Assembly: GCA_950295325.1 (NCBI GenBank)
Contig: OX485807.1
Location: 29,607,666 to 29,671,665, forward strand
Direction of reading: 5' to 3'
Source: Polytrichum commune
Lineage: Eukaryota > Streptophyta > Polytrichopsida > Polytrichales > Polytrichaceae
DNA: 64,000 nucleotides
Shown here: positions 37,292 through 48,757 of the stretch, piece after piece
Layout of the letters: each line of letters opens with the position of its first letter
Position numbering within the stretch: the stretch's first letter is position 1
The notes under the pieces: generated by a model
Seen by the model: the letters and a program-made list of their open reading frames with translations, nothing else
What the model was told of the DNA's origin: nothing
Database searches by the model: none
Program-made: the position numbers and the translations under genes

Positions 37292-39742
37292 AGAGCGAGG
37301 CGCGAAAGGAGAATCCATCCATAAAATGCCTCCAAAGGGCGGACTTCCAAATGTTTTGGTGATATGCACCGAAAGGGCAGGAAAAAAGTCTTTCTTGACC
37401 GTGAGGTCAGAAAGAAAAAGAAAAGCCTCCCTCTAGCAGCACAGTGAAAGGATGGATTGGTGTCGAGGATTGAAGGGCTGGCCACACATACGTTACTTAT
37501 GTGGGCCCTACAATATTGGCCACTTCCGTCTCCACCCACAAGTGTGGCCGTTGGATCGTATCGAACATTGTCTCATCTAACGGTTGGCAATTGCGAATCA
37601 CAAACATCATCAATTCATGTTCCTTTATGGATCTTGAGATGTAAAAGTTTCAATAGTCAAAGTGAATATTCCTTTTTCTTCTCTTTAAGTGATCACATTG
37701 ATCTATTAATTGTCTTATTTATTGAACCTAGTTAGTGGTGCATGTATTTGAGCACATGACTTAATGTAGAATCGTGGTCTCACCACACCTCGGCGGTTCT
37801 AGCCACTCAAGAAATTTCTCCTAGCTTGAGGAATTATGTTTTGACCCTAGGTCCAATCTTGAGCTTGAAAGTAAAATTTCCATAACCCCTAGGCTTAGAT
37901 GCTTTTGGAACCCAATTTGGGCCTCTTAGGACATTCGATGTTTTGAAAGTGTAGGACATGTTGATGTATATTGTGATGTGATGTTTTGATGAATAGTTAT
38001 AGTTTGTTGTCTTGGAGAGTTACACTTCTTGACATCCACGCAAAGTGACTTGAAGAGAATTTGATCAATATTTCATATCATCAAGTGTAAAGAGAGTGTA
38101 CGCAATTACTATGAACATGCTAAGTGGGGACCATTGGACCCGGAACCCTAATGTAAACCCGCCCTTATTAGACCCATATACAACACCCATGAGCTAGTAC
38201 CTATAGACTACAACCCGAAATAGGTAATGCATATATCATATTGAAACATTTTTCATATCAAGCATGTGGCGCAACTTTAACACGTCTCTTGAATTTATGA
38301 AACTAAAATTTACCTTGGAACTAGTAGGTAGTTGAACTTATAGAGAGGGATTTATCACATATGAGTGTACGTCTCATCCAACCACCATTAAAACTTGACC
38401 CACTATAAGTTTGTGGTTGATTCTTCTCAAATGGCTAGGACTAGACTAATTCGGGCTCATCAATGCTAATTGTGGCGTCACCTATAGAGGGTAACCTCCA
38501 TGCTATATACAATTTCAAGGCTTGGGTGCATGTCCTATGCCCATGTGGTAAGGCCCTATGAAGGGTGGTGAGGGTTAGGAATGTAGACACACCTAATTCC
38601 AACATAACAATAACTTGGAACACCCATATTTGAGTCATATGTGGTCAAGTGTGGTTCTAAGAACAGATACCATGGAGACATGTGTTTAAAAAAAGTGGAC
38701 TATGTGCTCAAAATATGTTAACCATTCTAAACTCATTAATCAACATGATTGGAGGGGGGAGGGGACCGATATGACCACTTAATGAGCACAAGAATCTTCA
38801 CTTTGATAATGAATTAGATATTCATCTTCTGAGCTTCGAAAATTGTGAGGTAAAAGGACTACTGACACTATTGGAATTTGCTAATGAACACATACTAATT
38901 AAGTTTGTGTTTCATATCCTACAAAGAAGTGGGTGCAAAGCAGTGTTTGGGGAGTTGTTGGGCATAATCAGTCAATATCCTAGTGTTTCCAAGCCCACCA
39001 CTTACATGTTGACATCTTTCAGTTTTCCTTTCTTAAATTGTTGTATGTTCTATAAATTCCTCTAGGATGATGGGTAATTTTCCTCAAGTCTCGAACTCCA
39101 ACTGGTTCTTTCTCAAACCAATGAACTGGGAGGATTGACAACTACACTATTTTGTCTAATCAGTGTGTGGTACCATTCAAAGTTATGTGTTGCTATAACT
39201 TTTTACATACATTATCAAAGTTTTACCACCAATGTTACATGGTATTCTTTGGCAAGCGTACTAACTACACTAAATATGATACTCTAAATACAAACGTATA
39301 CACTAAATGTCAATAACCCTATGAAAGTAAGTAACATTAATTATTAACTCAAACACAAAATATCAACTATGGTAATATGTGGAAGCTACATGTTTGAATT
39401 TCGTGTTAGTAAGGATATGAAAAAATTTGTTGTCGACTTCGACATATGAGAGTTCAACGAGCAGGAAGGTCGGGCGCCATCCCTTAAATCACAAGTCCAG
39501 TGAAACCCTTGCTTTATAGGATGGGAGGTGGCAGTAGGGAAGGTAGCAACACATTTATGTCTAACACTAAGTATAATCAAACAATAAATATCATATTTAG
39601 AAAACTTATGTTATTTGAGTAAGAAATTGATACTCTCAGCATAGCATTATAGCGATGCGTAAATCCAAATGATAACCCACACTAATTAGACAGAATTGTG
39701 CAGTTACAGATGAACCGGTTGAGCTTGAGAAATAGCCGGTTG

Positions 39743-39829
39743 AATCGAGGTACATTCTATATATTCCTCTGAACTTCAACCGGAAAATCACCAATTAGTT
39801 CAGAGGAATCTATAGAATGTGCCTCGATT
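39743..39829. repeat. Near-perfect 32-bp inverted repeat (microRNA-like or MITE-like hairpin)
   Basis: Arms 39743-39774 and 39798-39829 are complementary at 30 of 32 positions around a 23-base loop, and one of the two differences would be a G:U pair in RNA. Around the hairpin, AACCGGTTGAGCTTGAGAAA (about 39714) and AACCGGTTGGGCTTGGAAAC (about 39861) form an imperfect direct repeat. The size fits a plant microRNA precursor, but also a small inverted-repeat transposon. Confidence 0.75.
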
Positions 39830-40266
39830 TAGTAAAAAAAACCGAAAGATCACAACATGCAACCGGTTGGGCTTGGAAACACTAGGATTTCAACTGATTA
39901 TGCCCAAAAATCTCCCCAAACACTATCTCAAACTCAACCGGCTTCGCGTTCATTGGTGCAGGAGAAAAGTGTCCAAATAACACCCAACTACCTTGCCTTA
40001 ATATATGTCTCCCTTCACCAGAACATAACAAGATGGCCATGTCATGTTGCATCACCAAGGCCTCACAAAAGTGGCCTAGTTGGATCAGCCTCGCCAACTT
40101 GTACTCCACTCTTGGGATTTACTGACACTTTCTTGTTGCATTCACTCTTTCATACTAAAGCCCTAGCTAGCTTAGCTCAACCCTTCCAACCACCACAATA
40201 GTGTCTACAGTTTTGACATAGGATTCATCATCGTGTTGGGTGTTTTTTTGTTGCAAAAAAACCCAC

Positions 40267-40644
40267 ACCACCAACGCCCCGGGCTAGATCACATGCATCT
40301 TCATTCGGCTGGGGCCCATCCCTCCCACGCCTCCTTCATTGTCCGGTCTTCCTGCCCGCATCTGCGTGAGAACTCTTGCTCTTTGGGAATCAATGTGACA
40401 ATGTCCAGTCAAACTTACAAATATTCAAGTTGACATCACTTTCATTATTCCCAAGGTAATTGATGGAGTTCCTTCACATGTCAAAGGAGTTTAATGACTT
40501 AAGTGATCGGGTATTGTCACATTGGTTCCCAACGATGAAGAGTTCCCACGTAGGTGCAGGCAGCAAGACCGGGCGGTGAAGGAGGTGTGGGATGAGCGGA
40601 GCCCAACCGAATGAAGATGTGATCTAGCCCGGGGCACCACCAAC
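40267..40644. mobile_element. MULE-like foldback element with 9-bp target duplication
   Basis: The element spans 40276-40635 and begins GCCCCGGGCTAGATCACA, with the inverted form at its right end. The arms (about 40276-40403 and 40513-40635) are roughly 80 percent alike over about 125 bp, around a central region of about 110 bp. Direct repeats ACCACCAAC flank it at 40267-40275 and 40636-40644. Long inverted termini plus a 9-bp duplication point to the Mutator-like superfamily. There is no coding capacity. Confidence 0.82.
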
Positions 40645-41586
40645 TATTGAATCAGAACTTGGATTTTTTTTAAAAACAAATTCATATAAGTTTAATTATC
40701 CTAAAAGTCACGTAATTATATGAGCAATGTACTCTATAGACTCTACTTACACTAAATATTGGTCTCCCCCTTTAAATTGTCACGTAAGAAAGTCTCGTAT
40801 TATTCGAATGTCGTATTCTGCATAATATGACATTTTGGCCTCAAACGTTATATTGTCAAGGTTTTTCAAGAAAAATAGCCTATTTCAATGTGTATTGTCA
40901 TTTTGTATATGCAATGAAGATATGTAAGTACCAAAGAACACTTTTATTAAAGAAATATGCTCACAACGTCACACAATATGGAGTTGAAGAAAAAATATAG
41001 TCCCATGATGATGTTTACATACACTACAAAAGTACAAATCTATTGCCTTCTGATGATGTTTGTTAATGTTGGAAATTGACATCTTGTTCAATTTATCCAT
41101 AAAAGATTGCATGTTCATCACATCTATAACTAAAAATTCCAAAGGTTGCTTAGATTTGATAGTAATTGGGCATACCAATGGGCTTGAGGAAGCTTGACTA
41201 TTGGTGTTGATTGGTCATCCAAATCATTCCCCTCCATTGGCTCTTCGTTCAAATTTAAATCCAAATGGATTTCTCTACCCCATGCGAAATCCACCAACTT
41301 AGCCATGTTATACTTTGCATCAACCATTTGTCTCTTGCCAATTGCACATATTCTTGAATAGGCATTTCTTCACTTCCAAGATTCAAAGAGGAAATGAGAC
41401 TTACCAATTTATTTGTTCATGATCCATGGTAAAATCGACACTCAAGTCTACAAGTAAAATCTTGGACATCCTCTAGTTGTTTCGTATGATTTGGGGATTC
41501 GTCTCTCTCCACACTTGAGAGCACCACATAATAGCATGCCTTACATTAGGCACTATACTCCTCAAGACTTGGTGAGTAGCACAAGA

Positions 41587-42340
41587 GGGGGCATTCATGG
41601 TTGAGGTACTACTTTTGGGACAAAGGACTTAAGGACTTTGTCGCATTGATCTTGGTTTTTATCATGATTTACTATTATTTGATCAATAAATTTTACATAA
41701 ATAAGTAGATAGTTCATAAGCTTTATCAAGAAAGATTTTTTTTATTATTTAATAATCACCCTAAACCCTAAACCCTAAGCCACATCAGTGGCATTTTTTT
41801 TGCTATTTAGGTGTGCATTGGTGGTCAATTATTTCCTATTATGTATCTTGGTACCTTGGTAAAAGTGTCATGTGTCCATTCATATAAATGTTTTTGCCCA
41901 ATTCTAATACTAGACGTTCTTTCTACGTGTGGCCGTGAGTATATGTATATTTGGACATGTTTGCTGCCACATGTAAAGTTGGGCAATTGCTATTCAATAC
42001 ATATTTGGTTCTATTGGTACACACTTGAACGATGAGTGTGAGGAAAAAAATTGGGATCGTTTCGATTGATTCTTGTTGTCCTTTTCATTCCTTGATCCTA
42101 AGGTGAACAATTAAGACAACACTCCTGAATGTCCTTTAAGGAATCAAAAGGATATCTTAGATGACCCTATTCCTTCTAAATTAACTTTGTCAGTGTACTC
42201 AATATGGAGTATGAAATGTAGGTATGATCCAAAATATGCTTCACAATACAAATCTAAGCATACCAAGCATGTGAAGTTATCCAAAAAAATCCGTTTTCCG
42301 TTAGACGGCCAAAAATAGTACCCCAACCATAAATGGCCCC
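41587..42340. mobile_element. Non-autonomous transposon inserted in the Tigger-like transposase
   Basis: The left end begins GGGGGCATTCATGGTTGAGG and the right end, reversed, GGGGCCATTTATGGTTGGGG; about 28 of the first 33 positions agree. The insertion splits the transposase between the QFD and LRSIVPN segments. Terminal G-runs resemble PIF/Harbinger-type ends, but the expected 3-bp duplication is not clear, so the superfamily stays open. It contains a short interstitial telomere-like tract. Confidence 0.55.
41759..41778 (-). repeat. Interstitial plant-telomere-like repeat
   Basis: Nearly three units of CCCTAAA sit inside the 41587-42340 element, far from any chromosome end. Confidence 0.9.
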
Positions 42341-43200
42341 AATAATCAAATTGAGAAAGCACCCATTCCAAAAGCTTCATTTTAAACTGAACTTTGAATA
42401 AAGCAATTAATATTCCCTAATCCAAGGGTTGTACCACACTTGTAACATTAGGCGGTAAGAAAGCAATAGTATTATTGCTCAACTTCAAGGTTGAGAACCA
42501 AATGATTCACCCCCACCAACGTGCTCAAGGGAATGTTCATAAATAATAGCAGGTTTCAACTAACATAGTTGTCCATAATTAGAAATAGCTTCCGTTTTTG
42601 AGATTTGAAATATACATTGAGGCTCACCATCCAACTCTCAAATACATGTGATGTCATCCATTCCATTTGGTTTGCAAACCGCCACACATAATTTGTTGGA
42701 AACCACCTTTCAAAGCATCTTGGGAGTAGATATTTGTAAATAATAGCAGGTTTCAACTTGTTAGTGTTTGTCGTGTTTACATCAACAACAAGAGTGAGAT
42801 GTACCTTTCTAAATTTTGCGCCCACGAAATTTTTCTTGCACTTAGTGTCTTGTTTGGTTGGGCATGATAAAATAAACCAATCTCATTCATATTGTAAACA
42901 TCTTCCAGTGTCATAACCAATGCAAAGGAGGTTAGTGCTTACCAAATTGTGCGCAAGTTGTTTTGTGTAGAGACGTGGTCATCAACATCGAAGTTGTTGG
43001 AAATATAATCGAAATGAAAAGCATCCGTCATTGAAGACTATTGTCACCTCCAGAGCCAAGAAATTGAAGAGTGGCATGGGCAAATCTAGGAGTATTAGTC
43101 AGCGTGGACTGAAATTTCCCATTCTAAAGAGATATGAGATTCAAGTGCGAGGACAAATTTCGAATCAAGAAGAGAAATCAACAACTTCATCATTCTAGTT

Positions 43201-45551
43201 TGCATATCCAACAATCCTTAAACCCTTAAACCTTCATCTAAACCCAAAGAATGAAAATTGTAATGTATGTTTTAAAACTAAGGTTTAAAACAATTAACTT
43301 GATTTCACTTAAGTTAACCCATTCATGGATTCACCTTATACTCCCCGATCCTAAGGCAAATTCTTATTGTGGATCCCACCGCCTACACACGTTAATTTAT
43401 TTGAAGAAAGAAAGTAGAAGAATATGATGAGGATTTCAATTTGAAGGAGCAATATGATCAAATATCCCCTCAAGATGTGTATTCTTCACAAATAACATAG
43501 TGTGCATGCCAATAACACATGTCACATTTAAGAGTAGTTGCTATGAATTTCAACATAGGGTTTGCCAATAGAGAGTGCACATGTGAAATTAGATTTTGTC
43601 CAGAACTCGTGAATAAGTCTGTATTTATTTACATCATAGTTTCACCATACAACTTGACAAGCAAGTTGTGATTTTGGATTGAACATTGGCCCACTTTGAC
43701 TTAAACATAAATAAATTACATGAAAATGCTCAATCAAAAAAAAGGTTGAAATATCGCATTCAAAAGTTTGATGTTGACATAGTCTACTTTGTTTTCTCCG
43801 AAACGGCGGGCAAGTGAAAGTGTGTTTCAAGTCTTTATGTTGAACTTATGTCGAATATCTAGATATTGAGTGTTGGTATTTGTTTGATTGCGATTCAAGC
43901 TTAGGTTGCTCATACCGTACAAGGCTCAACATGAAATATGAGGGAAAAGATTCACCTTTGGAATGTTATTCAAGGCAAGTCCCCCACATTGGATCTAGAC
44001 AAGATTTCACTGACCAATTGAAACCCTAAGGATTCTTGTGTTCTCAATTTCATAGGTGTCTATGTGTCCCCCTTTTGGTCACAATGAGTCCATGGGGAAA
44101 AAATTGGTCTAGTATCCATTGCTTTCCCTAAAGACCTTTTTTTTGCCCCTTGAATTGTCCACATGGCTTTGTAGTACATGGGTGCCAAATCTTTTGGATT
44201 ATCCTCACATCAAAAAAAAAAAAAAAAAAAAGTCGTACACTAAGTATTCCAAATAGTGAGGGAAGGCTAAGAGTGCGTGTGGGAAATTAGTGAAGGTGGT
44301 ACTAACTTTCTTTACACTACGAAATTAGTGTCACCAAAAGATCTAGGAAGCATTGGTTATCCCGACACTATTCATTGAAAATACTATTCATAGCAACACT
44401 ATTCATTGAAAGTACGGGCACTACTCATGTTGGCACTGTTCATCTTTGCATAAAGATTCTTTTTTATCACTTTACGAACACTTTAGGGCATGCGCTAACT
44501 TTTTGAAATGTATGGTAAATGAGCATGTTTTCATGAATTCGGTATCACTCAGTAAAATATTCGGCCCTTACTAATTTTGAGACTTGGCAAAATAGTACGT
44601 GTTTTGGGAATTAGTACCACATGCACAAATTGGTGTAATTAGTGTAGACGTGCCTAAAACTGGTTACTTATCTTAATCATATACCTATATGTAAGTGGTG
44701 TGGAGTTAGGTGTGAATTCAAGAACGGACACCAAAGTGACATGTGTTCAAAAGAAATAAGACCGTGTGCTCAAAATATGTCATTAACCATTCCAAAGGTG
44801 ATAGTCAACATAGTGGAGAGGACCTATCACTTTATAGGGAAAATTAATAAGCATGGGGATCTTTATTTTAATTATAATAGTTATTTGTATTGAACTCATA
44901 AAAACCAATGTCCTCCAAATAAAAGAGTAATAAGATTATGTAACACCAAAATGCAATCCACATCAACTAAACTCCAAGGGGTAATTTTCTTTTGGATAGG
45001 CACTCTGTGTTCAGCATTGCAAGCCTCTCAAGCGTCAACACAATAACCGTCTTATTAGTCTATTAGAGAAGTCTTCAATCAAGACATATATACATAACAT
45101 GATTTAGCATAAACACGAGGTTATATTTCTAAAGCCCACAGAATGAACGCACAACGTTGAGTAAAGTTGTATACGTTTGCAAATACACACTCAAAACATA
45201 CCTCCCACTCGATTTGGAGGACAATCACTACCTTGAGGCTTCTCTCAGTGTTGAGTTCATCTAGTTTTCAGAAGGGTGGGGCAATTTGAAACCGAATTGA
45301 ACATGTCTGCATCCATTTTATAGTTCAGTTCACGCACTGGTGGCAATGCTCTCAACCTCTTGGGACTCCCTACCTTTGTCTTTCTTCATGAGTGTCCACT
45401 ATCAATCTCGATCGATCCGTATGAGTCCATGTCATAGAGCCCACCAATGAAAGTTCATTCAAACCACCTATGAGTCAAGCGGCTCTTCATTTATCTTTGC
45501 GAAGTCATCTTTTACAACTTTATTATTATTATGTCTGAAATACACATGGAC
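43201..45551. other. Intergenic region without recognised genes
   Basis: Only short overlapping frames are seen. A run of 20 A (44212-44231) may be the tail of an old retroposed copy. CTATTCATTGAAA recurs near 44368 and 44400, and its complement appears in another small tandem at 46830-46900. Bases about 44690-44890 are a copy of the repeat also found near 38.64 kb. Confidence 0.4.
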
Positions 45552-46438
45552 AAATACTTCAGACCTTGGACAACTAACCAACTACTTCAACTAGTAGTTA
45601 ATAACTAGTTGCCTTTCATAACTATAGTTGTTCACGATTTGACCTGTCAAAAATTATAGTTAACTATAGTTATATCTAGTTAACTAAATAACTAGTTAAC
45701 TAAAGTTGAGTGCAACCTTTTCACGGAATTATGTTGTAGTGTTGTAATGTCACTACTGTGTTATTTTTGTTGGTGTACATGGAGGTTGTTCCAAAGTCCA
45801 ACACTATGAGTGATTGTATAAAGGCGTTTCTTGATGATCCTCAATAGCCTAAGCATATTAAAGACCCTCAACTAAAGCAAATCAAGAGACACGGGGAGGT
45901 CACCTCATTGTCAAGTTGACACCACGTGCGGACAAAGTTTGCTACCCCTATATTACATGCCATATATAATTTTAAAATTTATGATATTTTTTCTACACAT
46001 ACATAACCATTGATAGTATCTTTTGTATACTTTTTTGAAATTTTTAGTCATCTTCATTTTTTTTAGTAATTGTTTTTGTTCAATTCGGTGTCATTCTAGT
46101 TAGAAATGGTATGTTTTATGAAAAAAACAAATCATCAAATTTAGTTACCACTTTTAACTATGTCATAGGTATTGTGTATATCTACTCATGAAAAACATTT
46201 GATAAAATTTTGACCCATTTTGGTGGTGCAACTTACCAAAAGAAGATTTTTTTGGCTGCACGTGGTGTTCAACTTGACAATGAAGTGATCTACCCGTGTC
46301 AAGAGATTTTTATATTTCTTCGAATATATAATAGTACTTGAAATTTTTGTAGTTAACTATAGTTGTTCCCTAAAATCTATTGAAAGAAATCTAGTAAACT
46401 ATAATTATTTTGGCAGTTGTCCAAGGTCTGAAATACTT
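45552..46438. mobile_element. Outer hAT-like MITE with perfect 8-bp target duplication
   Basis: The element spans 45560-46430. Its termini are CAGACCTTGGACAACT (45560-45575) and the exact inverse (46415-46430). Direct repeats AAATACTT flank it at 45552-45559 and 46431-46438. Subterminal regions are full of AACTAGTTAACTA-like short repeats. After removing the nested element and its duplication, the original was about 454 bp. There is no coding capacity. Confidence 0.88.
45882..46306. mobile_element. Inner hAT-like MITE nested in the outer one
   Basis: The element spans 45890-46298. Its left end is CACGGGGAGGTCACCTCATT and the right end, reversed, CACGGGTAGATCACTTCATT; similarity continues for about 40 bp, to the CACGTG-like core. 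Direct 8-mers TCAAGAGA flank it at 45882-45889 and 46299-46306. It lies wholly inside the outer element and is therefore younger. There is no coding capacity. Confidence 0.87.
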
Positions 46439-48027
46439 AGTGTTCATTTTGCACGTACAATGATTAGGTTTGCCTCTGAACACATTGAGACTTTCATCAT
46501 GATCCAAATTCTAAGCCCCCCCATTACACTAAGTCAGAATTACATTCACTGAGAATACGAGTTAAGTGCTCAATCGTGCAATTTCTGAAGTTTAGTACTT
46601 AGATTTGACACTCTTTCACGGAGAGCTCAACCTATAGTTGAGAATTACCCGATCTCCAAGCTTTCAATACTTACAACAAATGTAAAAAGGCCGTGCTTTA
46701 AGGGGTGGATCATAACATTATTTATCTGCATGGTTGTGATCTATCCTATATTTAGACTATGACATGGGCTTCCACTATCTTATCTTCATGGGAAAAAAAC
46801 ACTTAAAAAAATAGGAAGAGACTGACACGGATACGAATAATGAATAGTGCCGGTACAAATAATGAATAGTGTCGGTACACATATTATGAATAATGTCGGT
46901 ATTTTTCATGATGGTGCTACTATGAATAATGCCAAGAATATAACTCCACCCAAATTTGCCCTGTGTCAACATGAATTTTTGAATAGTAAATGAATATTCA
47001 TACTTTATTTGGGGGGCCACAAATTATAATTGACATATTCCAAGGTCATGGAATTGACCTGCATGGCTGAATAATGTTATGATGATACTAAACAAAAGAG
47101 AATCCATGACATGCCCAAATATGCTTGAAAACATGGACGTAACATTGGGGTGTATAAAACAAAAGCTCAATGTCTCAACAATCTTAAGTGACATCCATGA
47201 GATACTAGCTTAGGATTTTGACCAATCAAAATTTGTCCAATATGACCTAGAGTTTGTCATAGGTGCTACACATGAGATCCAACAAGATTCTATTATCTAA
47301 ATATTGAAAGCTCTCAAGTGAAAAAAGAAAAAAGAACTCATTGAGTAAGGTTGTTCTCCTAGGCATTAATGTGTCTAATTGTGAGAAGAAAAAGAAAAAG
47401 ATAAAGAACCTTGGGTCAACCTCTGCCTTCCCTGGCGGTGGTGCCAAATTGTAGTTAGGTTTTTGTTATGACTCAAAATAACTAAAACCCATGATACTAA
47501 CTCTCAAGGAAGGCTTAATTTGGTGTTTGAAACATGCATTTGTCACATTGCAGTTCAACAATTAGATAAAAGGGTTGCTATTGCACTCTAAATACACACC
47601 TAACGTGTCTTTCACTCTTCTTCCTTTAGGGATTCCTCTCAAGACCTTTGTTTTAGTATATCATCTAGTCTTGTCTTTTAGCTGTGATCTGTAAGTTTAC
47701 ATTCCCTAATTATGAACTAAAACAATAGTCTTTGGTAACCATGATGTTTTGAGTTGTAACAATTGTCTTTGTAATCATTGGCCAATGCATCTTCAAGTCA
47801 CCACAACTTCCTGCATTAACTGGTTAATGTTAATTTCAATGCAAGACAAATTGTTAATTCAATTACTTTCAAGATTTAATTATTACTCACCATTATGCAA
47901 TTCATGGCTAAAACTAAGGTCAAGTTATAGTCTTGGTTGTCCTACACAACCTACAACTTTAATCACAGTAACCAGGGTAACAAACAAGACTATAGTTAAT
48001 TTGGTTGATTTACTATTCACTCCCATC
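46439..48027. other. Intergenic region without recognised genes
   Basis: A degenerate repeat of the phrase ATGAATAGTG(C/T)CGGTAC occurs at about 46838-46900. No domain-bearing frame, RNA gene or bounded element could be recognised. Confidence 0.35.
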
Positions 48028-48400
48028 ATTGGTCCAATCATAGAAGCCATAATGGGCACTTGATACTACTTAGAGTAGAAGGATACATCTAACCACGGGT
48101 GAAAGCCTGTGACCAACCAACACCACGTAACACATGCGGCAAGATCCATAACACATGCAGGAAGATCTACAAGACATACCCGACTACACAAAAGAAGGTC
48201 AACACAACCAGGAAACCACCGTGCACATGACAACAAATGTGTCCAATGGTCATTTGGTTGAATCATAGATGCCAGAGTGGGCACATAATATTACACAAAA
48301 TAGATTGATAAATGTAACCACGCATGAACTCCCGTAGACAACCAACACCACGCCAGTTACACGGGCGGGCCAATCTATAACCATAAAAGTATGCCTAAGC
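48028..48400 (+). repeat. Tandem duplication of a ~218-bp segment
   Basis: A segment beginning CATTGGTCCAATCATAGA at 48028 recurs, diverged, from about 48246 (CAATGGTCATTTGGTTGAAT). Shared landmarks are GGGCAC, AACCACG and CAACCAACACCACG. Each copy includes one degenerate version of the dispersed palindrome found across 48-62 kb. Confidence 0.65.
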
Positions 48401-48757
48401 ACAAGAGGAGTATGAAACTTTAATCCTTTTTAATTTCAGGTCATGAGGTTCTCTTTGAGTTGCAGTCCATTGCTTGCGCTTGATCTCTTCAACCCAAAGA
48501 TTGTCATTCATCAAAATTGTAGCTTCTCGAAGGTGTTTCACCCTTGTAGCCATGTAATCAGACATTGATGAGGTAGTCTTGGGCAAACTGCACCTCCAAC
48601 ATCCAGAACCATTTCCAGAACCCGTGGGCTCACAAGGGTGAGGGGTTTGGAGAGCAAGGTGTTTCTTCACCCGAGCGTGTCGACTAGTGACTCGAGCTGC
48701 AACTGCGACCGGAACAACAACTGCAACCGCAACCGCAACATCACATGTTTGGAGCAT
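48395..48757 (-). CDS. Uncharacterised minus-strand open frame with an Ala/Val repeat
   Basis: This 120-codon open frame is not recognised as any known family. Its N-terminal third is an alternating Ala-Val stretch encoded by a GC(A/G)GTT-type hexanucleotide repeat (about 48695-48745). The remainder is polar and partly charged (MSDYMATRVKHLREATILMN), more like real coding sequence. It lies downstream of the FCP1-like exon on the same strand and could be its 3' exon, an independent gene, or a transposon-derived fragment. Confidence 0.25.
   Translation of the reverse strand: MLQTCDVAVAVAVVVPVAVAARVTSRHARVKKHLALQTPHPCEPTGSGNGSGCWRCSLPKTTSSMSDYMATRVKHLREATILMNDNLWVEEIKRKQWTATQREPHDLKLKRIKVSYSSCA

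Larger units (their letters stand above)
34931..39705. other. Long intergenic region with simple and dispersed repeats
   Basis: No gene is supported. Besides the tandem repeats listed separately, bases about 38640-38830 carry a repeat that recurs in direct orientation near 44.69-44.89 kb and partly, inverted, near 0.38-0.44 kb (shared phrases TGTGCTCAAAATATGT and AATCTTCACTTTGATAATGAAT). Many short open frames overlap on both strands without domain signatures. Confidence 0.4.
40969..43000 (-). pseudogene. Pogo/Tigger-like transposase relic
   Basis: Pieces appear in the right order on the minus strand. YNMNEIGLFYHAQPNKTLS lies near 42845-42905. The DDE region LKPAIIYKYLLPRCFERW ... LFLIMDNYVS spans 42556-42825. 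KLLEWVLSQFD ends near 42350. After the inserted element come LRSIVPNVRHAIMWCSQVW (about 41510-41570), an acidic linker, and the C-terminal tail (40969-41327), which parallels the tail of the first copy. Frames shift several times and stops intervene, so it is inactive. The DNA-binding N-terminus is not recognisable. Confidence 0.6.
40769..43200 (-). mobile_element. Second pogo/Tigger-like transposon, decayed and interrupted
   Basis: Terminal-type sequence lies at 40769-40865 (CTCGTATTATTCGAATGTCG, ATATGACATTTTGGCC), similar to that in the 599-2004 element. Minus-strand transposase remains fill the rest. The other terminus was not located, so the upper boundary is approximate. A separate 754-bp element (41587-42340) has inserted into the transposase gene. 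Confidence 0.55.

Noticed and set aside
41759-41778. CCCTAAA tract as evidence of a chromosome end
   Set aside because: Fewer than three units, inside a bounded transposon, with ordinary sequence on both sides.
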